41,222 nt of DNA. Source: Ligilactobacillus pobuzihii E100301 = KCTC 13174. GTDB lineage: Bacteria; Bacillota; Bacilli; Lactobacillales; Lactobacillaceae. The stretch is from the NCBI RefSeq assembly GCF_000349725.1, contig NZ_KB714698.1:88243-129464 (forward strand). The letters run 5' to 3'. Below, piece by piece: positions 1 to 8,398 of this stretch (position 1 is its first letter; each line of letters opens with the position of its first letter). Below the pieces are notes generated by a model that was not told the origin of the DNA, ran no database searches, and saw only the letters and a program-made list of their open reading frames with translations. The position numbers and the translations under genes were made by a program.

Positions 1-586
1 AAAAATCGATCCGGTCATTACTTAACAATCCCCCGATACCTTTACCAATACCTTGGACAGCGTCAACATGAAAATGAATATTCGGATGCCCTTGCAAAAC
101 CTCAGCGATCTCAGCTAAAGGTTGGATCGACCCAACTTCGTTATTTATTGCCATTACCGAAACCAAGATCGTATCAGAGCGCAATGAAGCTTTAACATCT
201 TCAGCATTCACACGACCACTTTCATCAACGGGTAAATATGTTACTTCAAAGCCTAATTTTTCAAGTTGTTTCATTGAATTAAGGACTGCAGGATGTTCGA
301 TCGCAGAAGTAATTATATGTTTACCAAACTCCTGCTTGGCAAAAGCTGTACCCTTGATGACCCAATTATCTCCTTCAGTTCCACCGCTGGTAAAGAAGAT
401 CTCATGTGATTTACACCCCAGTAATTCAGCGATTTGCTTACGGGATTGTTCTAACAAGTTGTCAGCTGTTTCGCCCAAAGCATGGAGTGAAGAAGGGTTC
501 CCCCATATTTTTTCACTAACTGTTTTGTAAGTATCTAAAACCTCTGGTGCCACTTTAGTTGTAGCACTGTTATCAAAATAAATCAT
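1..586 (-). CDS. Cysteine desulfurase, NifS/IscS family (3' end beyond window)
   Basis: PLP-dependent enzyme that takes sulfur from cysteine. About 195 N-terminal codons are visible. The start MIYFDNSATTK is the family's usual N-terminus, followed by a GGTEGDN segment (PLP phosphate region) and HVDAVQGIGK. The catalytic lysine and cysteine lie outside the window. The ATG has an AGAAGGA ribosome site 6-7 bases upstream. This is a separate enzyme from SufS at 12916-14154. Downstream of ezrA in lactobacilli this gene is commonly paired with thiI for tRNA 4-thiouridine synthesis; that partner would be off the left edge, so the pathway is inference. It is partial only because the window ends. Confidence 0.9.
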   Translation of the reverse strand, partial: MIYFDNSATTKVAPEVLDTYKTVSEKIWGNPSSLHALGETADNLLEQSRKQIAELLGCKSHEIFFTSGGTEGDNWVIKGTAFAKQEFGKHIITSAIEHPAVLNSMKQLEKLGFEVTYLPVDESGRVNAEDVKASLRSDTILVSVMAINNEVGSIQPLAEIAEVLQGHPNIHFHVDAVQGIGKGIGGLLSNDRIDF

Positions 587-619
587 AGTACATCCTTCTC
601 TAATTAAATTTTCTTACTA

Positions 620-648
620 ATTGTAATCATTCGCGTTTAGGTTTACAA
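620..648 (-). promoter_or_regulatory. Promoter of the cysteine desulfurase gene
   Basis: On the minus strand a TTGTAA -35 element and a TACAAT -10 element are separated by exactly 17 bases. They lie between the ezrA terminator and the desulfurase start, so this gene appears to be transcribed on its own rather than from ezrA. Confidence 0.6.
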
Positions 649-664
649 GTTTATTTTTCAGAAT

Positions 665-698
665 AAAACAAAGCGCCGTAATATTTACGTACGCTTTG
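665..698 (-). terminator. Rho-independent terminator of ezrA
   Basis: The minus strand forms CAAAGCG...CGCTTTG (7 bp) with an inner CGTAA/TTACG helix, followed by TTTTATT. It begins about 20 bases after the ezrA stop. Confidence 0.8.
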
Positions 699-718
699 CC
701 TATCACTTACAATTTATA

Positions 719-2431
719 TTATAACGTAAATGCTTGTTTATCTGACTCAAATTGCTCCGAAATACGTTTGAATGAACCAGGTTCCACTGTATCAACTGCT
801 TGGGAAATTGTATCCAATGAACCCACATAATTAAATTCTTTTTTAAATTGAACTAATGCTTGCTGATAGGCCTGTTCGACTTCTGGATAACGATTACGGT
901 ACCGATTAGAATACTGTAATAACTGTTCAGCTAATATTGAACTATCTTTGATCTCTTCAGTCTTATTATTTAAAACATCCAAATCAGACTGCGTATTGAT
1001 CATGTTCCTCGTAATTTCAGACATATCAATTTTTACCTTATTGATCGCGGTATCGAGATCTTCTATTTCATCACTAACTTTAAAGAAATAGGATAAGTAA
1101 TCTTCAGCCAAGCCAGGTAAGTTAAGTTTTTCAATTTCGCGCTTCATCCGATGGATCTCAGTATCGAAATTCTCAATAGCATCAAAAGCGTCCTTTTCTT
1201 CTTTCCATAAACCAGAAATACTTTCGTTGATCTGCTTTTGTTCCTCTTCAATTTCTACTAAACTCTGCTGATCTTTTTCTAATTGTGCAACAGAAGTAGA
1301 AGAATGAACATCCTTTTCATTTTCCTTATCTTGCTTCAATTGTTCAAACCGTTGTTTGACATCTGTCAAAATTTTTTCCAAATTTGCTGCACGTTCTTCT
1401 TCGTCGTTATTAAATGTATAATTCTGTCCTAGTCGATCAAGTTCAATATTAAGTTCATTTTGTTGCTGACGAGCATGTTCAACAAATTCGCCCATTTCCT
1501 GTAATTTAGCGTTGATTTTTGTAGCAGCAGTATATTCAACTTCAATTTGTTCATAAATATAATCAATTTCATTAGCAATTTGTTCGTCTAATTCCTTAGC
1601 TGCTAACCAATCTAGATCTGCTAAATTTTGTTCATTTTCCTGACACTCTTTATAGATCACTTCTAACTTAGCATTCAAATCTTCGTTGAACGCTAAGTGC
1701 GAGTCTTTCATCCACTTTAAACCATCTTTTAGTTCCGATAACTGTTTGGGAAAAACGTTATTTAAGTTTTTAAATAATGGTGGAATCTCTTCCACAGCAT
1801 TTTCTAAGTCCGTCATATCATTTTCTAATTTATTAAGTGGTTCTTCTGAACTAACAAAATCACCATTTTCAAAATATTCGGTATATTTGCTAAAATCATC
1901 TTCAATATCAGCAGACTTTTCTTCTAACTTATCGATACTAGGGCCAAACGAAAAATTCTTATTCAGCAAAGTCGTACGTAACTCCTGATACTTTTGTTGC
2001 AACTGTTTTAAAGTATCCTCATGTTTCTTCGTACTCTCTTTTATCGCAGCCAATTTTGTTTTCAACTCATTATGACGCTGTTGTGTCCCTGTTGATTTTT
2101 TTTGCACACTTTTAAGCTCACGCGATACCCTGAAATACTGATAATGATGTAGTGCATCAGTTAAATCATTTAAGAGTTCCGACAATTCAGGTAGTTCTCT
2201 ATTTTTCAAATAATGATAGCCTTTATCCAAGGTTTCAAATTCTGTCAAACTTTCACCAGATAAATTAAGTTGACTGATCTCAGCTAACTTTTCCTCTAAT
2301 GAATCATTTGCAATTTTTTCTACATTATTTTTTTCTTCACTGATTGCTTCACTATAGCTACGTTGGAAATATAGTATAGCAAGATAGACGATCACTGCAA
2401 TAACAACGACCGCGATTAAAAAGACTACCAT
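719..2431 (-). CDS. ezrA: Septation ring formation regulator EzrA
   Basis: Membrane-anchored cell-division protein that modulates FtsZ ring assembly in Firmicutes. 570 residues, the usual family length. One N-terminal membrane helix (about residues 2-22) leaves almost no extracellular part. The rest is highly charged, helical and coiled-coil, rich in E, K, Q and L, as in the spectrin-like EzrA repeats. The start has AAAGGA about 9 bases upstream. It is divergent from the msrC-type gene and followed by its own terminator. The call rests on architecture, length and position beside the desulfurase and rpsD. Confidence 0.9.
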   Translation of the reverse strand: MVVFLIAVVVIAVIVYLAILYFQRSYSEAISEEKNNVEKIANDSLEEKLAEISQLNLSGESLTEFETLDKGYHYLKNRELPELSELLNDLTDALHHYQYFRVSRELKSVQKKSTGTQQRHNELKTKLAAIKESTKKHEDTLKQLQQKYQELRTTLLNKNFSFGPSIDKLEEKSADIEDDFSKYTEYFENGDFVSSEEPLNKLENDMTDLENAVEEIPPLFKNLNNVFPKQLSELKDGLKWMKDSHLAFNEDLNAKLEVIYKECQENEQNLADLDWLAAKELDEQIANEIDYIYEQIEVEYTAATKINAKLQEMGEFVEHARQQQNELNIELDRLGQNYTFNNDEEERAANLEKILTDVKQRFEQLKQDKENEKDVHSSTSVAQLEKDQQSLVEIEEEQKQINESISGLWKEEKDAFDAIENFDTEIHRMKREIEKLNLPGLAEDYLSYFFKVSDEIEDLDTAINKVKIDMSEITRNMINTQSDLDVLNNKTEEIKDSSILAEQLLQYSNRYRNRYPEVEQAYQQALVQFKKEFNYVGSLDTISQAVDTVEPGSFKRISEQFESDKQAFTL

Positions 2432-2544
2432 GAAACCCCATCCTTTGTATCACTTTCATATTTTCTAGCTCACTAAATTGTACTACTCGATTACCTAGAC
2501 AATATAGTTGCTATCCGAATAAATTCAGTTTAAAATCTGTTTTG

Positions 2545-2553
2545 ATTATACCA
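2545..2553 (-). promoter_or_regulatory. Extended -10 promoter for ezrA
   Basis: The minus strand reads TGGTATAAT, a perfect extended -10 element; the -35 region is weak. It predicts a leader of about 105 bases. The site sits in the divergent spacer, so it may interfere with transcription of the plus-strand gene starting at 2597. Confidence 0.6.
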
Positions 2554-2596
2554 TAAGAAAGATGGTTAATATACGATTTTAACGGAGGAAATTGAT

Positions 2597-3046
2597 TTGA
2601 ATCGATCTTTATTAGTACAACAACTCGACGCTTTATTAACAGATGAACATAATTTTATTGCAAATTTAGCAAATGCTAGTGCGTTATTATACAACGAAAT
2701 ACATGATATAAACTGGGGTGGCTTTTATCTTTACGATGAATCGACTGATTCGCTTGAATTAGGGCCTTTCCAAGGAAAAGTTGCCTGTATGCACATCAAA
2801 CCCGGAAGTGGTGTCTGCGGCACAGCATTTGAAACACAAACGATTCAACGGATCGCCAACGTCCATAAATTTCCCGGACATATCGCCTGCGATTCTGCCA
2901 GTAATTCAGAAATAGTTCTTCCACTAACAAAAGGTGCAAAAAAAATCGGTGTACTAGACATTGATTCTCCATCACCAGAGCGTTTTAGTGAATCTGACCA
3001 AAAAGAATTAACTGATTTCGTAAATGTTTTATTGGAACATCTCTAA
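2597..3046 (+). CDS. msrC: GAF-domain free methionine-(R)-sulfoxide reductase
   Basis: Reduces free methionine-R-sulfoxide in the cytoplasm, an oxidative-damage repair reaction. 149 residues form a single GAF domain. The three cysteines C64, C74 and C98 have the same 10 and 24 residue spacing as the catalytic and resolving cysteines of the E. coli enzyme (YebR/MsrC), within the segments ACMHIKPGSGVCG and HIACDS. Translation starts at TTG, fixed by GGAGG 8 bases upstream; no in-frame ATG is close by. It is divergent from ezrA and lies upstream of rpsD with its own transcription. Confidence 0.88.
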   Translation: MNRSLLVQQLDALLTDEHNFIANLANASALLYNEIHDINWGGFYLYDESTDSLELGPFQGKVACMHIKPGSGVCGTAFETQTIQRIANVHKFPGHIACDSASNSEIVLPLTKGAKKIGVLDIDSPSPERFSESDQKELTDFVNVLLEHL

Positions 3047-3085
3047 ACTAAAATGTGTGTTTTTATCATTAAATCATGCTTTCAA

Positions 3086-3114
3086 TTGACTTTTACACAA
3101 AAAACTGATAAGCT
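3086..3114 (+). promoter_or_regulatory. Promoter of rpsD
   Basis: TTGACT (3086-3091), a 17-base spacer, then TGA-TAAGCT, an extended -10 element (3109-3114). Transcription would begin near 3121, leaving a 170-base leader before rpsD. Confidence 0.7.
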
Positions 3115-3120
3115 AGCTCT

Positions 3121-3291
3121 CGTGTAAAATAATGCAGCAGTGAATGGTAAGAACGTCAACAGTTTATTGCCAGTACTTGGTCTAGTCAGTAACTCTTCGG
3201 CTGCAAGAGCGAAAGCCCAAAATGAACTGCACGAATACTAAATTCACACGGATTATTTTACTCCAAAACAATTTATTGGAGGAATTTTAAT
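3121..3291 (+). promoter_or_regulatory. Structured rpsD mRNA leader (S4 autoregulation candidate)
   Basis: A 170-base untranslated leader closed by a perfect 10-bp helix: GTAAAATAAT (3124-3133) pairs with ATTATTTTAC (3252-3261). The helix ends about 16 bases before the GGAGG ribosome site (3278-3282). Smaller helices are possible inside. In Firmicutes, S4 binds a pseudoknotted leader of its own mRNA and blocks translation; a leader this long and closed by one long-range helix fits that class. I did not prove the pseudoknot. Confidence 0.7.
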
Positions 3292-3900
3292 ATGCGTTAT
3301 ACAGGTCCATCATGGAAAGTTTCACGCCGTTTAGGTGTTTCACTTTCTGGTACAGGTAAAGAATTAGCTCGTCGTCCATATGCTCCAGGTCAACACGGTC
3401 AAAACAACCGTCGTAAACTTTCTGAATATGGTCTTCAATTACAAGAAAAGCAGAAGCTCCGTTTGACATATGGTTTGTCAGAACGTCAATTCTACAACTT
3501 GTTCTTGAAAGCTGGTAAGATCCGTGAAGGTAAACATGGTGATAACTTCATGATCTTACTTGAACGTCGTTTGGACAACGTTGTTTACCGTTTAGGTTTA
3601 GCAACTACACGTCGTCAGGCTCGTCAACTTGTTAACCATGGTCATATCACTGTCGATGGTAAACGTCTTGACATCCCTTCATACGAAGTAAAACCTGGCC
3701 AAGTTATTTCTTTACGTGAACGTTCAATGAACTTGCAAGTTGTTAAAGATGCTTTAGAAGCAGTTGTTGGTCGTCCAGCATTTGTATCATTCGATGATAA
3801 CAAAATGGAAGGCTCACTTGTACGCTTGCCAGAACGTGACGAACTCGATGCAAATATCGATGAAGCTCTAATCGTTGAATACTATAACCAACTTGGTTAA
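3292..3900 (+). CDS. rpsD: 30S ribosomal protein S4
   Basis: Primary 16S rRNA-binding protein that nucleates small-subunit assembly. 202 residues, the Firmicutes length. The N-terminal segment [14 protein letters not shown] is characteristic. The S4 RNA-binding domain lies at about residues 92-155 ([11 protein letters not shown] ... [18 protein letters not shown]). It has GGAGG 9 bases before the ATG. It is monocistronic: own promoter, structured leader and terminator. Codon use is more biased than in neighbouring genes, as expected for high expression. Confidence 0.98.
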   Translation: MRYTGPSWKVSRRLGVSLSGTGKELARRPYAPGQHGQNNRRKLSEYGLQLQEKQKLRLTYGLSERQFYNLFLKAGKIREGKHGDNFMILLERRLDNVVYRLGLATTRRQARQLVNHGHITVDGKRLDIPSYEVKPGQVISLRERSMNLQVVKDALEAVVGRPAFVSFDDNKMEGSLVRLPERDELDANIDEALIVEYYNQLG

Positions 3901-3913
3901 TTTTAGCATTATT

Positions 3914-3939
3914 AAAAGCTCGCTATGCGGGCTTTTTTT
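3914..3939 (+). terminator. Terminator of rpsD
   Basis: AAAGCTCGC-TAT-GCGGGCTTT hairpin followed by a run of T, 13 bases after the stop codon. Confidence 0.85.
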
Positions 3940-4076
3940 ATACTTCTTTTTAAATTTGTATTATACAATAATTATTCCTGTAAAATCACAAGGTAGTTGC
4001 TGATATACTAGCCAAATCAAGTTTTGTCTATTACAATATAGTAAATTAACTACTGTCAATGTTAGGAGAATGTACC

Positions 4077-5348
4077 GTGAAGCCCTTAGCTTATCGGATG
4101 AGACCACAAAAAATCGAAGATATCGTTGGACAACAACATTTAGTGGGACCAGGAAAAATAATCGATCGCATGGTACAAGCACGCCTTTTATCTTCCATGA
4201 TCCTTTATGGGCCCCCAGGCACTGGCAAAACTAGCATTGCCAGTGCCATCGCTGGGTCTACAAAATACGCTTTTAGGACACTGAACGCCGCCACAGATTC
4301 TAAAAAAGATTTGGAAGTAGTCGCACAAGAAGCAAAAATGAGTGGTACTGTGGTTTTAATGTTAGATGAGATCCATCGTTTAACTAAACCAAAACAAGAT
4401 TTTTTACTTCCCCATTTAGAAAAAGGTAGCATTATTTTAATTGGCGCTACTACTGAAAATCCCTATATATCGATCAGTCCTGCGATCCGTAGTCGAACTC
4501 AAATTTATGAAGTTAAACCACTCACTGCTAGTGACATTAAACAGGCGATCAACAATGCGCTGGCCGATTCAACAAATGGATTAGGAAAAATGGATATTGA
4601 CTTAACTTCAGCTGCTATGTCTCATTTAACTCAAGCAACATACGGAGATTTACGTAGTACTTTAAATGCTCTAGAATTAGCTGCTAAATCAACAGCTCCT
4701 GACCCAAACGATAATAAGATCCATCTTGACCTATCAGTTATTGAAGAATGTCTACAAAAAAAAGCATTGGTCCAAGATAAAAATGGCGACGCTCACTATG
4801 ATGTGATATCAGCTTTTCAAAAATCGATCCGCGGTTCAGACAGCGATGCAGCACTCCACTACCTGGCTCGTCTCTTAGAAGCTGGTGACCTCATATCTGT
4901 TAATCGACGTTTACTGACGATCGCATACGAAGATATTGGCTTAGCTAACCCTGCAGCAGCCGCAAGAACAGTCTCAGCGATCACGGCTGCTGAAAAAATC
5001 GGATTACCTGAAGCACGCATTCCATTAGCAAATGCGGTGATCGAATTATGCATTTCGCCAAAATCTAACTCCGCCATCAGTGCGATCGATGCTGCAATCG
5101 AGGACGTCAGACAGGGCAATTATGGTGATGTCCCCGATACGCTTAAGGATGCTCATTATCAGGGAGCTAAAGAGCTTGGCCATGGGACTGATTATAAATT
5201 CCCCCATGATTTTCCACATGACTGGGTCAGACAAAACTACTTGCCAAGTAAACTAAAGAACAAACAGTATTATCACCCTAAGGAAAATGGGCGGATCGAA
5301 ACAGCCTTCAAACAGCAATATGAGCTATTACGTAAGGCACAAAAATAG
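4077..5348 (+). CDS. rarA: Replication-associated recombination ATPase RarA (MgsA/YrvN)
   Basis: AAA+ ATPase related to RuvB and clamp loaders that acts at stalled replication forks. Walker A GPPGTGKT at residues 45-52, Walker B LMLDEIH at 94-100, then a sensor-1 segment GATTENP and the C-terminal MgsA tetramerisation domain (ending near DFPHDWVRQNYLP). I start it at GTG 4077: AGGAGA lies 7 bases upstream. The in-frame ATG at 4059 precedes that ribosome site and has none of its own. This gives 423 residues. A hairpin follows the stop, then the 6S RNA gene, an arrangement found widely in Firmicutes. Confidence 0.95.
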   Translation: MKPLAYRMRPQKIEDIVGQQHLVGPGKIIDRMVQARLLSSMILYGPPGTGKTSIASAIAGSTKYAFRTLNAATDSKKDLEVVAQEAKMSGTVVLMLDEIHRLTKPKQDFLLPHLEKGSIILIGATTENPYISISPAIRSRTQIYEVKPLTASDIKQAINNALADSTNGLGKMDIDLTSAAMSHLTQATYGDLRSTLNALELAAKSTAPDPNDNKIHLDLSVIEECLQKKALVQDKNGDAHYDVISAFQKSIRGSDSDAALHYLARLLEAGDLISVNRRLLTIAYEDIGLANPAAAARTVSAITAAEKIGLPEARIPLANAVIELCISPKSNSAISAIDAAIEDVRQGNYGDVPDTLKDAHYQGAKELGHGTDYKFPHDFPHDWVRQNYLPSKLKNKQYYHPKENGRIETAFKQQYELLRKAQK

Positions 5349-5352
5349 CTAA

Positions 5353-5385
5353 AAACGTTGTATGTGATCGCAACGTTTATATTTG
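5353..5385 (+). terminator. Probable terminator of rarA
   Basis: Perfect 8-bp stem AAACGTTG/CAACGTTT with a 10-base loop, starting 5 bases after the stop. The tail (ATATTT) is only moderately T-rich, so some read-through toward the 6S RNA gene is possible. Confidence 0.6.
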
Positions 5386-5422
5386 GTAAAAAATTCAGTT
5401 GGGAAAAAGTTGGGGAATGAAA

Positions 5423-5451
5423 TTGCGCAAGAATACGCTTTATGTTAATAT
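5423..5451 (+). promoter_or_regulatory. Promoter of the 6S RNA gene
   Basis: TTGCGC -35, 17-base spacer, and TAATAT -10 preceded by TGT (extended -10). The predicted start is near 5458. Confidence 0.6.
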
Positions 5452-5457
5452 AATTAC

Positions 5458-5688
5458 AGGTTCTGTGGTATACGCGTTGCTTTATAACGTAAGGTTGACC
5501 GAACAATTATCAATACAATTGTTGTTCAAATGCTTGCGGTCTGGCATACTCATTTCACTTGAGTCCCACAAACAAGCAAAGAACGACATTCCTGCTTTAT
5601 CGCGGGTTCAACTACCAAAGCGATTAACGGTATCGACGGAATACGCAAATTTTTTTGCAACGGTCTGGTTATCCCGGACCGTTTTTTT
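5458..5688 (+). ncRNA. ssrS: 6S RNA (SsrS)
   Basis: Non-coding RNA that mimics an open promoter and binds housekeeping RNA polymerase. The sequence folds as one long rod. The closing arm pairs 5465-5483 (GTGGTATACGCG...) with 5617-5637 (AAAGCG...GGTATCGAC). A short GTTGA/TCAAC helix follows, then a large central bubble that can hold a small hairpin. The apical arm uses TTGTTGTTC with GAACGACA, GCTTG with CAAGC, and ACTCA with TGAGT. Own promoter and terminator. Context (after rarA, before a universal stress gene) also fits. No gene with a ribosome site lies in 5349-5766. Exact mature ends are not visible; the 3' end may lie near 5645 after processing. Confidence 0.82.
5659..5688 (+). terminator. 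Terminator of the 6S RNA gene
   Basis: AACGGTCTGG and CCGGACCGTT form a 10-bp stem (one T-G wobble) around a short loop, followed by seven T. Confidence 0.88.
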
Positions 5689-5766
5689 AGGTTTTTAACT
5701 ACTCTATTCATTCCTAGTAGTTAAACATAAAAAAAACAAAACAACATTCATTTAAAGGAGTTTATC

Positions 5767-6054
5767 ATGGATCTTGCAATTTCTATCTTGTTAATTGTTT
5801 TAGCAGTGATCGTATCAGTACTTGGTACATACTTATTCTTACATCGCAATCACTCTTTTTTGATTTTTCACCCAGAAAAACACCGTGGATTGCGCTTATT
5901 TTGTACATTTTTTGGGATATTCATGTTATTTTGTGCTGTTTTAACTGTGATTGTGATTTTCTTTGACCCAACCTGGCTATTGGTGACTGTTATTTTTCTT
6001 GATGTATTATCTACTTTCAGCGTCCCTTTTGTTTTATGGGGCTATACTTTGTGA
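5767..6054 (+). CDS. Small membrane protein of unknown function
   Basis: 95 residues with three predicted membrane segments (about residues 3-25, 43-66 and 69-93). The only sizeable hydrophilic part is a short His/Arg-rich loop, HRNHSFLIFHPEKHRG, between the first two. AAAGGAG lies 8 bases before the ATG, so it is very likely translated. I do not recognise a family. It sits between the 6S RNA terminator and uspA with no terminator before uspA, so the two may share a transcript. Confidence 0.75.
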   Translation: MDLAISILLIVLAVIVSVLGTYLFLHRNHSFLIFHPEKHRGLRLFCTFFGIFMLFCAVLTVIVIFFDPTWLLVTVIFLDVLSTFSVPFVLWGYTL

Positions 6055-6139
6055 TTTTAACTTGATTTAAGCGATTTCTCTTCCATTTTCTTTATAAAAT
6101 AGTTAAAATATAGTTGAAGGTCAAGAAAGGGTGAGTATC

Positions 6140-6640
6140 ATGTTACAAACATATCAGAATATCTTAGTACCAGTCGATGGTTCTTACGAAGCCGAATTAG
6201 CATTTAAAAAAGCCGTTAGTGTCGCTAAAAGAAACGGTGAAAACAGTTCTATTCATTTAGTACATGTTGTTGATACTCGTGCATTCCAAAACATTTCTAG
6301 TTTTGACACTGCTATGGTAGAAGAGGTTACTGCTACAGCTAAAAAAACAATTGAAGGATACATTAAGGAAGCTAAAGAAAGCGGTATAAAAAATGTGGAT
6401 TATTCAATTGAATACGGTGCCCCCAAAGTCGTCATTGCTAAAGACTTACCGCAAGAAAAAGATATCGATTTGATCATGATCGGTGCAACAGGTCTAAACG
6501 CAGTTGAACGGGTCCTAGTTGGGTCCGTAACTGAATATGTAACTAGGAATTCAAAGTGTGACGTCTTAGTCGTACGTACTGATTTAGAAAACAAACCTGC
6601 CTTAAGTAAAGAACAACGTGCTGCACAAGAGAATGATTAG
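6140..6640 (+). CDS. Universal stress protein, UspA family
   Basis: Cytoplasmic nucleotide-binding stress protein of the Rossmann-like Usp fold. The N-terminus YQNILVPVDGS is typical. The ATP-binding signature G-2X-G-9X-G-S is intact in GATGLNAVERVLVGS. I place the start at ATG 6140: AAAGG at 6126-6130 is correctly spaced for it but abuts the alternative GTG at 6131. The protein is 166 residues with a short charged tail. A strong terminator follows. Partner and ligand are unknown; the family is clear. Confidence 0.93.
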   Translation: MLQTYQNILVPVDGSYEAELAFKKAVSVAKRNGENSSIHLVHVVDTRAFQNISSFDTAMVEEVTATAKKTIEGYIKEAKESGIKNVDYSIEYGAPKVVIAKDLPQEKDIDLIMIGATGLNAVERVLVGSVTEYVTRNSKCDVLVVRTDLENKPALSKEQRAAQEND

Positions 6641-6648
6641 TCCCCAAT

Positions 6649-6707
6649 AAAAAGCTGTTTAGACTAGAGTCCCTTATCTGGGAGGATCATAGCTAAACAG
6701 CTTTTTT
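6649..6707. terminator. Bidirectional terminator between uspA and tag
   Basis: A 13-bp arm (AAAAGCTGTTTAG / CTAAACAGCTTTT) encloses a 30-base loop that carries its own small TCCC/GGGA hairpin. T-runs lie on both strands, so it can end both the plus-strand uspA transcript and the minus-strand tag transcript. Confidence 0.85.
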
Positions 6708-6721
6708 GTTATTAAACTTTA

Positions 6722-7276
6722 TTAGTATTTATCCTGGCAATTTTCCAGATGATCATTCACTAACCCTGCTGCCTGCATATAAGAATACACGATCGTTGGA
6801 CCCATAAATTGAAAGCCCATCTTTTTTAAATCACGTGAAACTTTTTGCGATAATGCTGTCTGCGAAGGGACTTGTTCTGGATGACGCCAATGATTAACGA
6901 CTGGTTGATATGAAACATAAGACCATAACAAATCATTCAAACTTTGCCCCTTTCGGTGTGATCGCACTGTGACTCTTGCATTATTAATAATAGCATTGAT
7001 TTTTCGTCGATTACGAATAATAGCAGAATTTTTCTCAATCGAACTGATTTCAGTACTACTTAAGTTAACGATTTTTTCTGGTACAAAATTACAAAAAGCC
7101 GATTGAAAAGCTGCTCTTTTATCAAGAACTATTTGCCAGCTTAACCCCGCTTGCATTAATTCAAGACTCATCAACTCAAATAGTAGGCGTTCTTCATGGG
7201 TCTCTTTTCCCCATTCAGTTGCATGATAAACTTGCATATTGTTTTTAGCTTCAAAAGCCCAACTACATTTTGGCAT
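6722..7276 (-). CDS. tag: DNA-3-methyladenine glycosylase I
   Basis: Excises 3-methyladenine from alkylated DNA as the first step of base excision repair. 184 residues. The zinc-snap ligands of the TAG family are all present (C4, H18, H176, C180), as are the base-pocket residues Y17, E39 and W47. The conserved segment FMGPTIVYSYMQAAGLVNDH is near the C-terminus. GGAGGT lies 7 bases before the ATG. It faces uspA across a shared terminator. Nothing suggests an operon with the upstream kinase gene, about 96 bases away. Confidence 0.96.
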   Translation of the reverse strand: MPKCSWAFEAKNNMQVYHATEWGKETHEERLLFELMSLELMQAGLSWQIVLDKRAAFQSAFCNFVPEKIVNLSSTEISSIEKNSAIIRNRRKINAIINNARVTVRSHRKGQSLNDLLWSYVSYQPVVNHWRHPEQVPSQTALSQKVSRDLKKMGFQFMGPTIVYSYMQAAGLVNDHLENCQDKY

Positions 7277-7372
7277 CTAACTACCTCCAATTTTTTCTAA
7301 AGTAAATACGAAAAAAATTGACTTTTTGACTACTAAACATTTAAAAAATAACTTTTTTAACGATTCTTTATT

Positions 7373-8221
7373 TTATATTTCAAGAACCGGAACTCCATCT
7401 AAAACCGTGTCTAGCATTTGTTCAGCCATATCTTTAAATTTGTCTTCCCGATGTGTTTCATGAAACAAGTAAATGTCTAAGGCTGTTAAAAATAATAAAG
7501 TTTGCTGGCATGGTTTTTGTGGTATTTCAAACTCGGCTAGTGATTGGTACCCTGCTATGAAACTTTGCCGCATTTTTTTATCTTTGACTTCTGAAAAGAA
7601 AAACTTGATAAAATCCTCATATTGACACCCCACATGCGCCCTTTCAAAATCTATCAAGATATACTGACTTTGATAATACATAATATTACGGATACTAAAA
7701 TCGCCGTGCAAAACAACTTTTTTTATCTTGGAATATTCCCTGTCAGCTGCGGGTAAATCTTTTTCGATCGATTTAAGCACATCGCTAGCTTTTTTACGGT
7801 GTGTCTCATCCTTTAGCGCTGCTAGCTTAAATTTAATCTGTTGTGCTAAAGTATCCTTTGTTTCTGGAACGATCGCCTTATCGGAAACATTGTTATGAAA
7901 CTCAGCTAAAAGTCGACCATAGATATACACACGTTGCTCGTTTAATTCGTCTCCTTCGATTTCTTTTAATTGTCGATCCTTTAAAACTACTACGTAATTT
8001 TCATCAAATATAACTGTACCTATAAAAATATCTGGACAATACGCTTGATCGACGTGTTGTTCCGCATAAAACATTTCTTTATTTTTAAATATCTTTACAA
8101 ATAAGTTCGTTTCATAATAATAACTGTAACCAGCCAAATGTTGATTTCCTGCAACATCATGGATCTTTTTCAATTCTGCATTATAATAATCATTTAAAAA
8201 TTCTATCAAAACATTCTCCAT
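7373..8221 (-). CDS. APH/choline-kinase-like phosphotransferase, substrate unknown
   Basis: Protein-kinase-fold small-molecule kinase. 282 residues. The catalytic loop is HGDFSIRN (172-179) with D174 and N179, and the metal-binding motif is IDFE (D191). K43 in LFVKIF is the likely ATP lysine. These are family hallmarks of aminoglycoside, choline, homoserine and fructosamine kinases; the substrate cannot be read from the sequence. AGGAGG lies 8 bases before the ATG. It is divergent from the amino acid permease at 8528. Resistance should not be assumed: many such chromosomal genes have metabolic roles. Confidence 0.8.
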   Translation of the reverse strand: MENVLIEFLNDYYNAELKKIHDVAGNQHLAGYSYYYETNLFVKIFKNKEMFYAEQHVDQAYCPDIFIGTVIFDENYVVVLKDRQLKEIEGDELNEQRVYIYGRLLAEFHNNVSDKAIVPETKDTLAQQIKFKLAALKDETHRKKASDVLKSIEKDLPAADREYSKIKKVVLHGDFSIRNIMYYQSQYILIDFERAHVGCQYEDFIKFFFSEVKDKKMRQSFIAGYQSLAEFEIPQKPCQQTLLFLTALDIYLFHETHREDKFKDMAEQMLDTVLDGVPVLEI

Positions 8222-8398
8222 GTACTGGCCTCCTATGCATACCGCTATTTTAAGTTTACGTTAAATAATTAAGCGCTGCAAGAATTACCTTTTTCTTGTT
8301 TAACCTTCAGCAATATTTTCCCGTTGATCACAAATATCTGTACAGTTTGTTCCATTTTTACCAATAGTTTAGAATTTCTTGTGAATTTTCATTGCACA

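Noticed and set aside
4059-4076. ATG 4059 as the rarA start
   Set aside because: The AGGAGA ribosome site lies downstream of it and points to GTG 4077; no site precedes the ATG.
3961-4182. Minus-strand open frame across the rpsD-rarA gap
   Set aside because: It overlaps the rarA 5' end, lacks a ribosome site and shows no protein-like composition.
5399-5698. Plus-strand 99-residue open frame between rarA and the small membrane protein
   Set aside because: It covers the 6S RNA promoter, gene and terminator; composition and lack of a fitting ribosome site indicate chance.
7373-8221. Aminoglycoside resistance determinant
   Set aside because: Only the general kinase fold motifs are seen; the family includes many metabolic kinases, and no mobile context is present.
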